This document shows, piece after piece, positions 12,253-24,187 of a stretch of 64,000 nt of DNA. The first letter of the stretch is position 1, and the number at the start of each line of letters is the position of its first letter. The stretch spans positions 15,138,974 to 15,202,973 of the forward strand of contig NC_135259.1 of NCBI RefSeq assembly GCF_964204865.1, read 5' to 3'. Made by a program: the position numbers and the translations under genes. This DNA comes from Styela clava. Taxonomy: Eukaryota > Chordata > Ascidiacea > Stolidobranchia > Styelidae. The notes under the pieces are model-generated. The model was not told the DNA's origin. It searched no databases and saw only the letters and a list, made by a program, of their open reading frames with translations.

Positions 12253-12942
12253 CTAGGAGTGGGCAACCTTTTGTCGCTCGCGGGCCAAAATTAAGGGTTG
12301 CAAGTCTAGGCGGGCCGCACATATTTTTAAAAAGGTAAAAACCGAATGGATGGCCAATGAATCACAATTTTTTCACACAGATCAGAAGATGAAATTTTAG
12401 ATTTGAAACAGCGTGCGGGGACTGCGACAACTCGTGAACTCAGTCGTCTTACTAAAAGAAAAAAAATTACAAATAAAAATAAATGTGACATTGTTGCATC
12501 ACGTTTGATAATTTTTCGACATCGGGCGGCACACTGGAGGAATCCAAAATCGAAAACAAAATTCTAAATGGCCATTACTAATCCGAGTTTATTCTTTGTA
12601 ATGTTCATTTTTGAAAATTTTTGTTGCCACGCATATGTACTTCCAATCATCAATTTGAGTTTATTTGCATGGTTGGTCATATTTGGATAGAGATTTCTCT
12701 CAAGAAGACACTTTTTATAAATATAAGAGCTGATACATCTCTCGAATTGAATATAGATTTTATTTCCTCATTGCATTGCATCTCAAAAAGCTCTATTTGA
12801 ATATTTTCTGCGCCATTCAACTCTCTACACTCAACGTCAACTTTTCTGCGTGTTGCCGTTTTTGAACACGTAGTGGACCTATGGATCGTTTTGTTATTAT
12901 GTTGTTGTTGTTTTTGTTGTTCTTTGTCAAGGAAAAAAAACT
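12253..12942 (-). mobile_element. hAT transposon remnant with transposase fragments
   Basis: The left end TAGGAGTGGGCAACC and the adjacent GCGGGCC resemble hAT terminal sequences. On the minus strand, around 12952-12677, the translated ELNGAENIQIEL..EMQCNEEIKSIF segment resembles the region before the C-terminal dimerisation domain of ZBED/GTF2IRD2-type hAT transposases. Further on, at about 12560-12660, MIGSTYAWQQKFSKMN resembles the dimerisation motif itself. The element is short and degenerate, and lies between A2 and A3. The inverted copy is at 20640-21304, with the same flanking sequence, so it was duplicated with the array rather than inserted twice. Confidence 0.75.
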
Positions 12943-13409
12943 TCTCCTTCAAAGCGGAACGTCATTTAAGTTTTGATTTTCATTGAAAAGGCAAAATGAT
13001 TGCTTTCGTTCACTACTTTAAATATCAGAGTTCAGAACAAGTGTTTGTGCTAATGAACAAATTCAAACTTTAAAAAATTACCATGATTGCACAAGCAATT
13101 AAGGCCTTTATATCTGAGGAGACGGATTGGTTTCATATCAAAAAGTCCGATGAAAAAATTGATCTTTTTGATGAATTCGTTTTGAGATTGCTGCAATTAC
13201 CGCCATTATTTAAATAATTGATCGACAATGCCCTATATAAATCACTCGAGGAACTAATCCAACAACGCATTCCTAAAAAATTGAGCTTTCAGCTTCATTA
13301 AACAGGAAGAAATTTGGTTACTTGTGAAAGGTCTTGTTTGGAAAAAACAACCTCATAAAAATAAATCAACTGAAGTCCAGTTTAACATTCTGACGCGTCG
13401 TAAACTAAG

Positions 13410-14252
13410 ATGAAAAATATTGCAATTTTTCTTGCTGTGGTCATGTTAGTTCTTAGCCAGGACATTTCGCCCGTTGAAAGTCGGACATTGATGATCAGTT
13501 CACCGATACAAGACCGGTAAGTCTATTAGATTTCTGTTATTTTGTATAGCTGATAGAATATAAATGGTTATATGTTCTCCATCTCTTTATGCCTTGCCTA
13601 CTCCTATTTTTTGATATATTACCAATTCTTCATTGTATAATGGTTACCATTATACCAACCTCATCATGGATTAAGCGATTCAGTTAATTGAGTGATTATT
13701 TGAAAGTAGTTTCCATAGCGACATATCGTTTTTCATTTTCCAGATATAGCACAATACCACCGTTCTACGCATACAAACTGAAAAAGCGCAATGTGGAAAA
13801 TGATGTGAATTTGCAGACGAGAGGTGACGACATTTTTGATTGATGTTAGAAATTCTAAATTAATTTTACTTCAAAATAAAATTTCATTGAGGTAATATAA
13901 GTTTTATTTTAGTCAAACAATCGACGAAAAGCGACCAAGTTGGATTAATAATTTCATATTTGCCCGAGATGAACCCAATCTTAGTTCCAATACTTTCTAA
14001 GAGCCATACACCTATTTCTTTGTGGCAACACGAGGTGAATTAATTGAAAGTAAAAGTTATGACTCAAAAAGGTCTCAGTTTTGAATCGAGAGTATATTGA
14101 GCATGCAGCTTCAACGTTTAAGACCTCAAGCTCAGTACTAAGTTGTCGGAAACTCCATTATCGTGAATATTATCTTGTAAGTTAAAACATCTCTACCTTT
14201 TTTTACAGAAAGAGAGAACATGATAATTGGACAAGCAAAAAATGAGGTATGA
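13410..14252 (+). CDS. A3, secreted peptide precursor (76 aa)
   Basis: Exons 13410-13516, 13744-13823 and 14209-14252. Sequence is close to A2, with ISPVES instead of ISSVEC before the predicted cleavage, IQD instead of IQH, and FYAYKL instead of FYAYIL just before KKR. The tail is the same as in A2. The possible alternative third exon of A2 meets a stop much sooner here, which weakens the idea that it is functional. Closest relative is A4 (shared SPVES and YKLKKR). No B-type partner survives upstream: the sequence joins the hAT remnant directly at about 12943. Confidence 0.85.
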
Positions 14253-14308
14253 ATGATAAATCGGATTCAAAATGTCATGACGGAATTATAAATAATATAT
14301 ATATATAT

Positions 14309-15379
14309 AATATTTCCATAATTATTAGCAAATCATTAGATTAGGCGACTGGTTTATGCAGTTGTCGAATAAAATAATAGAATGCAAGCATATTTGATAT
14401 GCAGATTTGCTTCCAACGCAAACGGAGGTCATCTATTTAAGAGAAGTCTGCTTAACCGTAACTGTTGTATTAGCTTAGCACTATGGTTAAATTGCATTGG
14501 AAACACAAATTAGGAGCCTCCCATATCCACCTGGCTCATATCATCTCGCGTCTGAAATGAGTATTGCAAGTATTTAGGAAAGACTGACTAAATTTATTTA
14601 AGTTTCGTACTGCAGTGAACACTCGTGGGTTCGGTTCTTTTTGTCTATTTGCAAACAACTCAGGGCGCTATATGTAAGGGTTGCTGCTACTCACGGAATG
14701 CATATTTAGAAAAAAATATTTAAAACCGATAACATATATAAGAGGTACCAATTTGTAAGTGTCACTTTAGCAATCTCTCAAGTGTTTTGCAATTTGTCCC
14801 AGAACACTTCCAAATCGAAGCCCTGTGCACGAATCGTAGTAAAATCGGGGATCGAATTGAATGGCAATTAGAAAATTTGAAAATATACCACGCATAGGCA
14901 TAAATAAATCTGTGATGAAATTTCAGATTTTGCTCAAATCGTTGCGCCCGTGAAAAGTGTCCTTGGATCATGATTTGAGAGAAGGACAAGTTTGTTGACA
15001 ACCTTTTATTTTTTGTTGTTATTCACGTTATTTAGTAATATAACTATGTGATTGGCATTTCTGAATGTGATATGTGTATTTGCTGTAGGCCTATAAAACT
15101 CCAATATGTTGAATAAAGATTCAGAGCGTTACACAAATTGAAAAATAACAATAAACGATTATATAATATGAATCAATAAAACGGAAACTGGCAAAATTAA
15201 TATTATTGAGGTAATTGAACAGTACAACAAAAATTTATATTTTTAACAATCATTCCGTGCCGTAGCAATTTGACAAGACGGCATTGTTTCTGTATAAATT
15301 TTTGAAGTTTTAGATTAAATTAGGCAAACTACGAATTTCTTTTCTATAACATGGTTTTCGTTGTTTTTGAATTAAAATT
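14309..15379 (+). repeat. segmental duplication, right copy (direct)
   Basis: Copy of 8902-9949. It joins the A3 downstream flank in a TA-rich run, where the breakpoint probably lies. Confidence 0.8.
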
Positions 15380-15832
15380 TATAAATATTCACAGATAATC
15401 CTAACAATTGTAATTGCAACTTTAAGTCCAATCACAGTGTATGTTTTTGTAGCAATCACGTACTCCATCTCGCCAGGTTATTATTGATATTAAAATTTAG
15501 TGGTTGTACTTTTAGGGATGAGTGATATCTTATTCTTCGTGTATATTGTATCGTGAGATACGGTTACGAAAACACTATAAAAATACTATGCCTTTGAGAA
15601 TCAATAACATTTATATCAAAATATTAACGTAAGGTCAGAAACATTATCGCATATTAATTCATAATTCGAATTCGAACTTGCTTTGGAGATATTCGACCTG
15701 ATTAAAGTGTATATTCATCTGAGGATATCTGAGTCTATAATTTACCAATTGTTCGAAAAGTTTAAAAAGATAAAATCATTGAACTTAAAATGCTAAACTA
15801 GTTTATGGTTCTACAGACAGTGTAAATTTTAT
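15380..15832. other. unique AT-rich spacer at the centre of the mirrored array
   Basis: About 450 bp without a copy elsewhere in the window and without a recognisable gene. It lies between the A2-A3 half and the inverted A4-A5 half. Confidence 0.4.
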
Positions 15833-16190
15833 TGATTTTGCTAGGAACACTTGACTCGTTATCTTTTAGTCGTATATGCGTGAGGAATTGAAATACTCTT
15901 TTAATACTGTTATTATTATATATATCATATGCACTTCGCAATGAATGCATTTTACCGGTATATATATTATTGACCTTTTCCGCTTTACACCGTACACTGT
16001 ACACACATCAAATTTCCCATGTAATGCAAACAACTATAATTGCAAACAGCATTGCAATAGCATTACCAAACAACTTGTCAGCATTTTGAGGAGTTTCAAC
16101 TCATACAATCTGCATATACCTTGCCAAAACAAGGCCATGCTGACACGATTTTTTAGGATCTCAATAAAAGTTTTCGGTAAAGTGATGAAC
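15833..16190 (-). repeat. inverted copy of 9950-10314
   Basis: Reverse complement of 9950-10314. At 16190 it joins the A-type 3' flank that begins ATATTTATTACGATTATATC. Confidence 0.75.
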
Positions 16191-16380
16191 ATATTTATTA
16201 CGATTATATCCCATGGGCACAAAATTGCTTCACTAATACTAAAACTCAATGTTTTCCTGCCTACCCAATAGACCTCATGCCTATACCCAATAGACCAAAC
16301 AATGTTACGCTTAATTTATGCAATATATATATATATATTATTTATAATTCCGTCATGACATTTTGAATCCGATTTATCAT

Positions 16381-17225
16381 TCATACTTCATTTTTTGCTT
16401 GTCCAATGATCGTGTTCTCTCTTTCTGTAAAAAAAGGTAGATATGTTTTAACTTACAAGATAATATTCACGATAATGGAGTTTCCGACAACTTAGTACTG
16501 AGCTTGAGGTCTTAAACGTTGAAGCTGCATGCTCAATATACTCTCGATTCAAAACTGAGACCTTTTTGAGTCATATCTTTTAATTTCAATTAATTCACCT
16601 CGTGTTGCCACAAAGAAATAGGTGTATGGCTCTCAGAAAGTATTGGAACTAAGATTGGGTTCATCTCGGGCAAATATGAAATTATTAATCCAACTTGGTC
16701 GCTTTTCGTCGATTGTTTGACTAAAATAAAACTTATATTACCTCAATGAAATTTTATTTTGAAGTAAAATTAATTTAGAATTTCTAACATCAATCAAAAA
16801 TGTCGTCACCTCTCGTCTGCAAATTCACATCATTTTCCACATTGCGCTTTTTCAGTTTGTATACGTAGAACGGTGGTATTGTGCTATATCTGGAAAATGA
16901 AAAACGATATGTCGCTATGGAAACTACTTTCAACTAATCACTCAATTAACTGAATCGCTTAATCCATATGATGATGTTGGTATAATGGTAACCATTATAC
17001 AATGAAGAATTGGTAATATATCAAAAAATAGGAGTGGGCAAGGCATAAAGAGATGGAGAACATATAACCATTTATATTCTATCAGCTATACAAAATAACA
17101 GAAATCTAATAGACTTACCGGTCTTGTATCGGTGAACTGATCATCAATGTCCGACTTTCAACGGGCGAAATGTCCTGGCTAAGAACTAACAAGACCACAG
17201 CAAAAAAAATTGCAATATTTTTCAT
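16381..17225 (-). CDS. A4, secreted peptide precursor (76 aa)
   Basis: Minus-strand exons 17225-17119, 16889-16810 and 16424-16381, canonical splice sites as in A3. Differences from A3: the signal peptide has FFAVVLLVL, the segment before KKR is FYVYKL, and the tail reads ERENTIIGQ (Thr for Met). It is the left partner of a head-to-head pair with B1; the start codons are 1.96 kb apart, including a 386-bp insertion. TATA box at 17394-17402. Confidence 0.85.
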
Positions 17226-18035
17226 CTTAGTTTACGACGCGTCAGAATGTTAAACTGGACTTCAGTTGATTTATTTTTATGAGGTTGTTTTTTTCCAAAC
17301 AAGACCTTTCACAAGTAACCAAATTTCTTCCTGTTTAATGAAGCTGAAAGCTCAATTTTTTAGGAATGCGTTGTTGAATTAGTTCCTCGAGTGATTTATA
17401 TAGGGCATTGTCAATCAATTATTTAAATAATGGCGGTAATTGCAGCAATCTCAAAACGAATTCATCAAAAAGATCAATTTTTTCATCGGACTTTTTGATA
17501 TGAAACCAATCCGTCTCCTCAGATATAAAGGCCTTAATTGCTTGTGCAATCATAGTAATTTTTTAAAGTTTGAATTTGTCCATTAGCACAAACACTTGTT
17601 CTGAACTCTGATATTTAAAGTAGTGAACGAAAGCAATCATTTTGCCTTGTCAATGAAAATCAAAACTTAAATGACATTCCGCTTTGAAGGAGAATATTGG
17701 ATATCGATAATTTTGCAAATGGTTGTCACTAAATTTGAATATTATCCTTTTATTTGATATTGATACAACGTTTTAATTCGAGTCAAATACACTCAGGTTA
17801 GTGTTTTGCTCTACACTGGACAAAAAAAGTTCACCACTTGGGTAAAACCTATATCCAGTTAAAAATATTTATTTCGAATAAAAAAACTTTCGTAGTATCA
17901 GTTTTAGATTATCAATTTTGTGCATACAAATAATAATATTTGACCAAATGCCATTACTGAAGAATTGCACTCATTATTTCGAATTCCATACTACGTTTTC
18001 AGTATCGACTTCACTGTTCTACGGTGTTTGTTATT

Positions 18036-18421
18036 ACTTATCGATTTTAATCGGTAGGTAAGTTGATAGGTATTTGTCTGCCTGTCTGTGTGTCTGTGTG
18101 TCTGTGTGTCTGTGTGTCTGTGTGTCTGTATGTCTGTATGTCTGTATGTCTGTATGTCTGTATGTCTGTATGTCTGTCTGTTAGATGCACGCGATATCTC
18201 ACGAAAGCGAGATTGAATCTGCTCCAGATTTTGCATGTGCATTCATCTTATCCCGGACCAGAAGCCTATTGATTTTGGGCGAATTATGTCGTATAATTAG
18301 CGAGTTTTCAATTAATTAGTGATGGGACACAAGGTGTCACTATGGAATAAGAGCGCTGTTTTGGGGGATCCCCTAACTTTCGATCGATAAGTCTTCGGTC
18401 TCTGACCGATATTCTCGTTTG
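18036..18421. mobile_element. short insertion between A4 and B1
   Basis: The homologous regions at 25640-25960 and 49910-50240 lack this 386-bp stretch, which interrupts the otherwise alignable upstream DNA. Its ends carry CTTATCGAT (18037-18045) and the inverse ATCGATAAG (18383-18391). GTTTGTTA/GTTTGTTT flanks suggest a target duplication. No coding sequence is seen. The class of element is not identified. Confidence 0.55.
18074..18180 (+). repeat. 8-bp microsatellite (TGTCTGTG/TGTCTGTA)
   Basis: A run of TGTCTGTG units followed by TGTCTGTA units, inside the insertion at 18036-18421. The long overlapping ORFs on both strands are artefacts of this repeat. Confidence 0.95.
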
Positions 18422-19186
18422 TTTACTTTTATTGCATTCGATTCAGTAGTTTTATGCCTACCAAGTCAATACCTCTTTATACTTTTGTTTAATTATTGAG
18501 TTCTAGCATTAACAATATACTCTTTTGCTCCAATGAATATTATTGAAAAATATTGGAATCCAAAATACGAGGTGCGGCTAAAATGAAACGGGACTGACGT
18601 CACAGATTGCGCAACACGATTAACCATCGGTAATCAGCTCCTTTGCAGTGTGGCGTAACATGTTTTCTTTGTTTAACGGCTGTTTTGCACAATATCGCAA
18701 TTATTTTTGCTTTTCAGGATCCATAAGTGAATGTGATACAATGCTTGTTGAAGAAAAATGCTGTGGGAGGTCTGATTGAGTTTTTTGGTGATAGGGGGTT
18801 CAATTGCAGAATAACGATTGAGCAAAGAATTAACATTAAATTTTGTGTCAAACTTGGAAATCATGGCGTCGAAACCGCCATTTACTGCTGTATCAAAAGT
18901 CAGTCACAACTCACGAGTAGCACCATTGCGACCCGATTAACGAAAACATCTTGAGCATACTACTTCAGAAAATGACATCAATCCAATTACTTATTCTCAA
19001 CAAGATAATTGTTATGCAATAATTAACTTTTCGATCCACAAGTAGTTATTGCAGAAGCAGTTGCTAAGGGTGAATCTCCCCTCAGGCAATCAGTAAAAAG
19101 ATATAAATTACTCCAAGTCAAAACAGAAAAGACACTCATAATCCGAGACTCTCTTCTTGTTTACGACTATACGCAACGCGAAGAAA

Positions 19187-20127
19187 ATGAAACATTTGAC
19201 GATTCGGTGTTTTGTCTTATTGTCTTTTATGCTTCTGATGTCTTACAACATTGTTCATACTCAACTGACTACGGAAGGACCTATACAATCAAAGTATTCC
19301 ATAATCGTATATCCAAGTGCAATTGCTCCGCATACTTGTTTGCGCTACTGTAAAAGTCTGAATATTGTATTTTGACACACATTTGATTTAGAACATCACA
19401 GATTGATTTGATTGCAACATGATAGAATGAAATTATATGTGATCAATTTGATTGGCTAATAAATATATATATATAACATCGCTGATTTTTGGAGAATTTT
19501 ACTATTCAAATGTCATGCAATTGTATTTAGATGATATTGCTTTTATTTTAATCCAAATTATCTTTATCAATCAAGAACTAATTACATATGTATTATTTAT
19601 TTAATGTAAATATCTACATTCCAAATTGAATGTATTATATTTCCGCTATATGTAACTATAGAAAAATTTCTTTGGGGTGAAACAGCCTTCATGATAAACA
19701 TAGGCCTATCCGATACGTAAGTCCAGTCAAACGAAAATTAATTGATTCTCCATCTAAATATTATTTAATTTCTCATTTATAGACAAGGCAACACCCCACC
19801 GTGGCCAGGAAAGAAGAAACGGGACGTTGGAAAATTTGATAGAATTACAGGTTTGTTACTAAAAATTGCTCAGAAGTTTGCAGAAATATGAGCAAGACCC
19901 AATATAGAAGTAAAATAACAATAAATCAAAAACGTAATATACCGCACTATTTATAGCCTTTTCAGATACCGTACCATTTACCATGTATGCTCTTTTATAA
20001 CGAAAAATAATAACTCGTGTATTCAAATACTTTCTAAAATACAAATACTTACATGATATCTTATAAAGTTTTTTCTTGTACAGATGACGAATTATTCTTT
20101 GACGACGACTCACAGATTGATCACTGA
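19187..20127 (+). CDS. B1, secreted PWP-amide precursor (72 aa)
   Basis: Exons 19187-19293, 19783-19850 and 20084-20127. The signal peptide is about residues 1-25 (starts MKHLTIRCFVLLSFMLLMSY, ends VHT). QLTTEGPIQS follows, so Gln26 may become pyroglutamate. The split codon encodes Lys here (Arg in B2 and B3). Exon 2 gives QGNTPPWPGKKKR; Gly45 before KKKR predicts PWP-amide. DVGKFDRIT and a strongly acidic tail DDELFFDDDSQIDH follow. The first donor is weak (AAA|GTATTC). TATAAAT lies at 19102-19108, 79 nt before the ATG, and an AATAAA at 20200-20205. B1 and A4 are divergent neighbours. The mature peptide has no Cys, so disulfide-rich families are excluded. Confidence 0.9.
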
Positions 20128-20199
20128 ATAAAGATTGCTGTTACCGTGTTTTATGACATCTTGGAAGTTCTTCATTTTTTTGTAATTTGTGAATGGCGT

Positions 20200-20205
20200 A
20201 ATAAA
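20200..20205 (+). terminator. poly(A) signal of B1
   Basis: AATAAA in the sequence GCGTAATAAAAG, conserved downstream of B2 (28473-28478) and B3 (52213-52218). Confidence 0.6.
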
Positions 20206-20639
20206 AGTTATCACAATAATTTCATCGTGTAATTATTTATTCATAAAAATTGAAATCTTGATCGATTAAGTAAATCTTTGATTGACTAAGTTGTGTGAGC
20301 TACGGGACGTTGAGAGAGAGAGAGACGGAGATTTATTGATGCGTCAACCAAAAACAGTCATAAGCAAAAGCAAAAATAAAATTATTTATTGCAACAAAAA
20401 TAGTTGAAGGGAATTATTATGTTAATTTTTTTAGATATGCATCTTTCGAATTGCTGATTAAAACCTCCAGACAAATGTAAATATATTTAACCCTCTATTA
20501 ACCAAGACCTTTTCTAGAGATAGGAAAATTATTTCCTTCGGTGAAAATATTTATTTTGTCTTACTATTTGAAAAAAAATTAAGCGCTTCTACGCATATAT
20601 ATATATATATTTGAGAAATTATTCTCAAGTAATCAAATA

Positions 20640-21304
20640 GCAAAGCGTTTTTTCCTTGGCAAAGAACAACAAGAACAACAACATAATAACAAAACGATCC
20701 ATAGGTACACTACGTGTCCAAAAATGGCAACACGCAGAAAAGCTGATACTGAGTTCATAGAGTTGAATGGCGCAGAAAATATTCAAATAGAGCTTCTTGA
20801 GATGCAATGCAATGAGGAAATAAAATCCATATTCAATTCGAGAGATGTATCAGCGCTCATATTTATAAAATTTGTCTTCTTAAGAGAAATCGCTATCCAA
20901 ATATGACGTACCATGCAAATAAATCCACATTTATGATTGGAAGTACATATGCGTGCAAACAAAAATTTTCGAAAATGAACATTACAAAAAATTTATAGAA
21001 ATTTTTCTGATTTTGCTTCTTCCAGTGTGCCTCCCAATGTCGAAAAATTATCAAACGTGATGCAACAAGTATCACATTTAATTTTATTTGTAATTATTTT
21101 TTTTAGTAAGACGACTGAGTTCACGAGTTGTCGCAGTCCGCGCGCGCTGTTTAAGATCTAAACTTTCACCTTTTAATCTGTGTGACAAAATTGTGATTCA
21201 TTGGCCATTTATTCGGTTTTTAACTTTCTAAAAATATGTTCGGCTCGCCAAGACTTGCAAGCCTTAATTTTGACCCGCAAGCGACAAAAGGTTGCCGACT
21301 CCTA
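20640..21304 (+). mobile_element. hAT remnant, inverted copy of 12253-12942
   Basis: Plus-strand ORF 20724-20906 encodes the same ELNGAENIQIELLEMQCNEE transposase segment as the copy near A2. The end GGTTGCCGACTCCTA matches the other copy's terminus, and both copies share the flanking sequence CCTCTATCCACTA. It is not a separate insertion. Confidence 0.7.
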
Positions 21305-21684
21305 GGTAGTGGATAGAGGTCATGAATAATTCTCCTCACCTTACTTAGGGTGTTATACATTTAATGGTCAATATCCATTCGAAATGATTCCTCCCAGAAA
21401 GTAGTAGTTCATTTCAGGGAAAAGTAAAAAGACCGAAAATGCCGTATAAAATCGCAAACCGTGTTAAGCATTATGTACTATTGGCGAGAAATAAAGTTGA
21501 AAATTCTGGCAGTGATGAACATATTTATTACGATTATATCCAATGGGCACAAAATGGCTTCACTAATACTAAAACTCAATGTTTTTCTGCCTACCCAATA
21601 GACCAAACAATACTACGCTTAATTTATGCAATATATATATATTATTTAAAATTCCGTCATGACATTTTGAATCCGATTTATCAT

Positions 21685-22603
21685 TCATACTTCATTTTTT
21701 GCTTGTCCAATTATCATGTTCTCTCTTTCTGTAAAAAAAAGGTAGAGATGTTTTAACTTACAAGATAATATTCACGATAATGAAGATTCCTACAACTTAG
21801 TACTGAGCTTGAGGTTTCAAACGATGAAGCTGCAACCTCAATATACTCTCTATTAAAAACTGAGACCTTTTCGAGTCATAACTTTCACTTTCAAATAATT
21901 CACCTCGTGATGCCTTAAGGAAATAGGTGTATGGCTCTCACAAAGTATTGGAACTAAGATTGGGTGCATCTCGGGCAAAAATGAAACTATTAATCCGACT
22001 TGGTCGCTTTTCGTCGCTTGTTTGACTGAAATAAAACTTATATTACCGCAGTAAAATTTTATTTTATTAAAGAAAAATTAATTTAGAATTTCTAACAACA
22101 ATCAAAAATGTCGTCACCTCTCGTCTGCAAATTCACATCATTTTCCACATTGCGCTTTTTCAGTATATATGCGTAGAATGGTGGTATTGTGCTATATCTG
22201 GAAAATGTAAAACAAAAGGTTGCTATAGAAACTACTTTCAACTAATCACTCAATTAACTGAATCGCTTAATCCATGATAATCTTGGTATAACGGTAATTA
22301 GGTAAATTTGTGTTTTCGATTCATCGATGAGGAAGATTTTTATTTAAATCTTATTATTACCCAGTATACCATTATACAATGAAGAATTTGTAAATATATC
22401 AAAAGATAGAAGTAGGAGAGACATAAAGAGATGGAGAACCTATAACCTTTTATATTCTATCAGCTATACAAAATAATAGAAATCTGATAGACTTACCGGT
22501 CTTGTATCGGTGAACTGATCATCAATGTCCGACATTCAACGGACGAAATTTCCTGGCTAAGAACTAACACAACTACAGCAAGAAAAATTGCGATATTCTT
22601 CAT
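21685..22603 (-). CDS. A5, secreted peptide precursor (76 aa)
   Basis: Minus-strand exons 22603-22497, 22197-22118 and 21728-21685. Exon 2 is identical in protein to A2 (FYAYIL-KKR) and the precursor shares SSVEC with A2, while exon 1 ends IQD as in A3. It has a TATA box at 22771-22777. The upstream region of a B gene follows it but the B gene itself is missing (replaced at about 23700 by a hAT fragment), so A5 has lost its partner. Confidence 0.85.
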
Positions 22604-23179
22604 CTTAGTTTACGACGCGTCAGAATGTTAAACTGGACTTCAGTTGATTTATTTTTATGAGATTGTTTTGTCCGAAAAAGATTGTTCTCAAGTATCCAAA
22701 TTTCTTGCCGTTTAATGAAGCTGAAAGCTCAATTTTTTAGGAATGCGTTGTTGGATTAGTTTCTGGAGTGATTTATACACGGCATTGTCGATCAATTATA
22801 TAAATATTCGCGGTAATTGCAGCAATCTCAAAACGAATTCATCAAAAAGATCAAATTTTTTATCGAACTTTTTGATATGAAATCAATCCGTCTCTTCAGA
22901 TATAAAGGCCTTAATTACTCGTGCAATCATAATTATCATTAATTTTTTAAAGTATGAATTTGTCCATTAGCACAAACACTTGTTCTGAACTCTGATATTT
23001 AAAGTAGTAAATGAGAGCAATCATTTTGCCTTTTCAAATAAAATCAAAACTCAAATGACGTTCCGCTATGAAGGAGAATATTGAATATCGATAATTTATA
23101 TTTGCAAATGGTTGTAACTAAATTTGAATATTATCCTTTGATTTGATATTGATACAACGTTTTAATTCGAGTCAAACAC

Positions 23180-23700
23180 ATTAGGGTTAGTGTTTTGCTC
23201 TACACTCAACAAAAAAGTTTACCACTTGGGTAAAACCTAAACCCAGTTAACAATAATTAATTCGAATAAAAAAAAACTTTCATATTATCAGTTTTAGATT
23301 ATCAATTTTGGGCATACAAATAATCACATTTGACCAAATGCCATTACTGAATAATTGCATTCATTATTTCGAATTCCATAATACGTTTTCAGTATCGATT
23401 TCACTGGTCTACGGTGTTTGTTATTTGGTTACTTTTATTACATTCGATTCAGTAGTTTTATGCCTACCAAGTCAATACATATTCAAGCATTAACAATAAA
23501 CTCTTATTCGTAGGTTTCATAAGATCAAAACGACTGTTAGAACAGGCCAATTCATATACTTGGGCTCGAGAAGCAGAATAAAAAAGCAAAATTGAAATTC
23601 AACCAATCTTCAATATCAATATCATTTCAGAAATATAATATCAGCATCAATATCTACTATATTTTTTTTAACAATAAATTACTTGCACCTATTATCTATT
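23180..23700 (+). repeat. truncated upstream region of a lost B gene
   Basis: It aligns with the A-B intergenic region at 25640-26200 and 49910-50480, then stops. The short ORF 23308-23493 has counterparts in those copies, but only because the whole block was duplicated recently. Confidence 0.7.
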
Positions 23701-23715
23701 CATTAAATGCCTTTG

Positions 23716-23815
23716 CCTTTTAGAAAATTTTCAGATTTTGGCTTTTTCCAGTGTGCTGCCCGATGTCGAAAAATTATCAAACGTGATGCAACTTGTGTCA
23801 CATTTAATTGGTCAA
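23716..23815 (+). mobile_element. 100-bp hAT fragment at the B-gene deletion point
   Basis: It matches the hAT remnants at 12480-12560 and 21010-21070 (shared CGATGTCGAAAAATTATC). It sits where the deleted B gene should be, so it may mark the recombination junction. Confidence 0.6.
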
Positions 23816-24187
23816 TGTGCATTCGAAACGATTCCGTTCCTTCCAGAAAGTAGTAGCCCATTTCAGGAAAGAGTATATGCCCGGGGGTTTTTCGAACTAA
23901 AATGACTGAAAATTCCGTGTAAGATAACAAACCGTGTTATTTTGTACTATTGGCGAGAAATAAGGTTGAAAATTTTCTGATGGCACTGATAAACATATTT
24001 ATTACGATTATATCCCATGGGCACAAAATTACCTCACTAATACTAAAAATCAATGTTTTTCTGCCTACCCAATAGACCTCATGCCTCACGCCTATACCCA
24101 ATAGACCGAACAATATTACGCTTAATTTGTGCAATATATATATGTTATTTAAAATTCCGTCATGACATTTTGAATCCGATTTATCAT

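Noticed and set aside
18063-18272. Overlapping ORFs rich in VSVCL or QTHRHTD repeats
   Set aside because: Direct translation of the TGTCTG microsatellite.
12253-21304. Two independent hAT insertions near A2 and A5
   Set aside because: Both share the same flanking sequence in mirror orientation, so one insertion was duplicated with the array.
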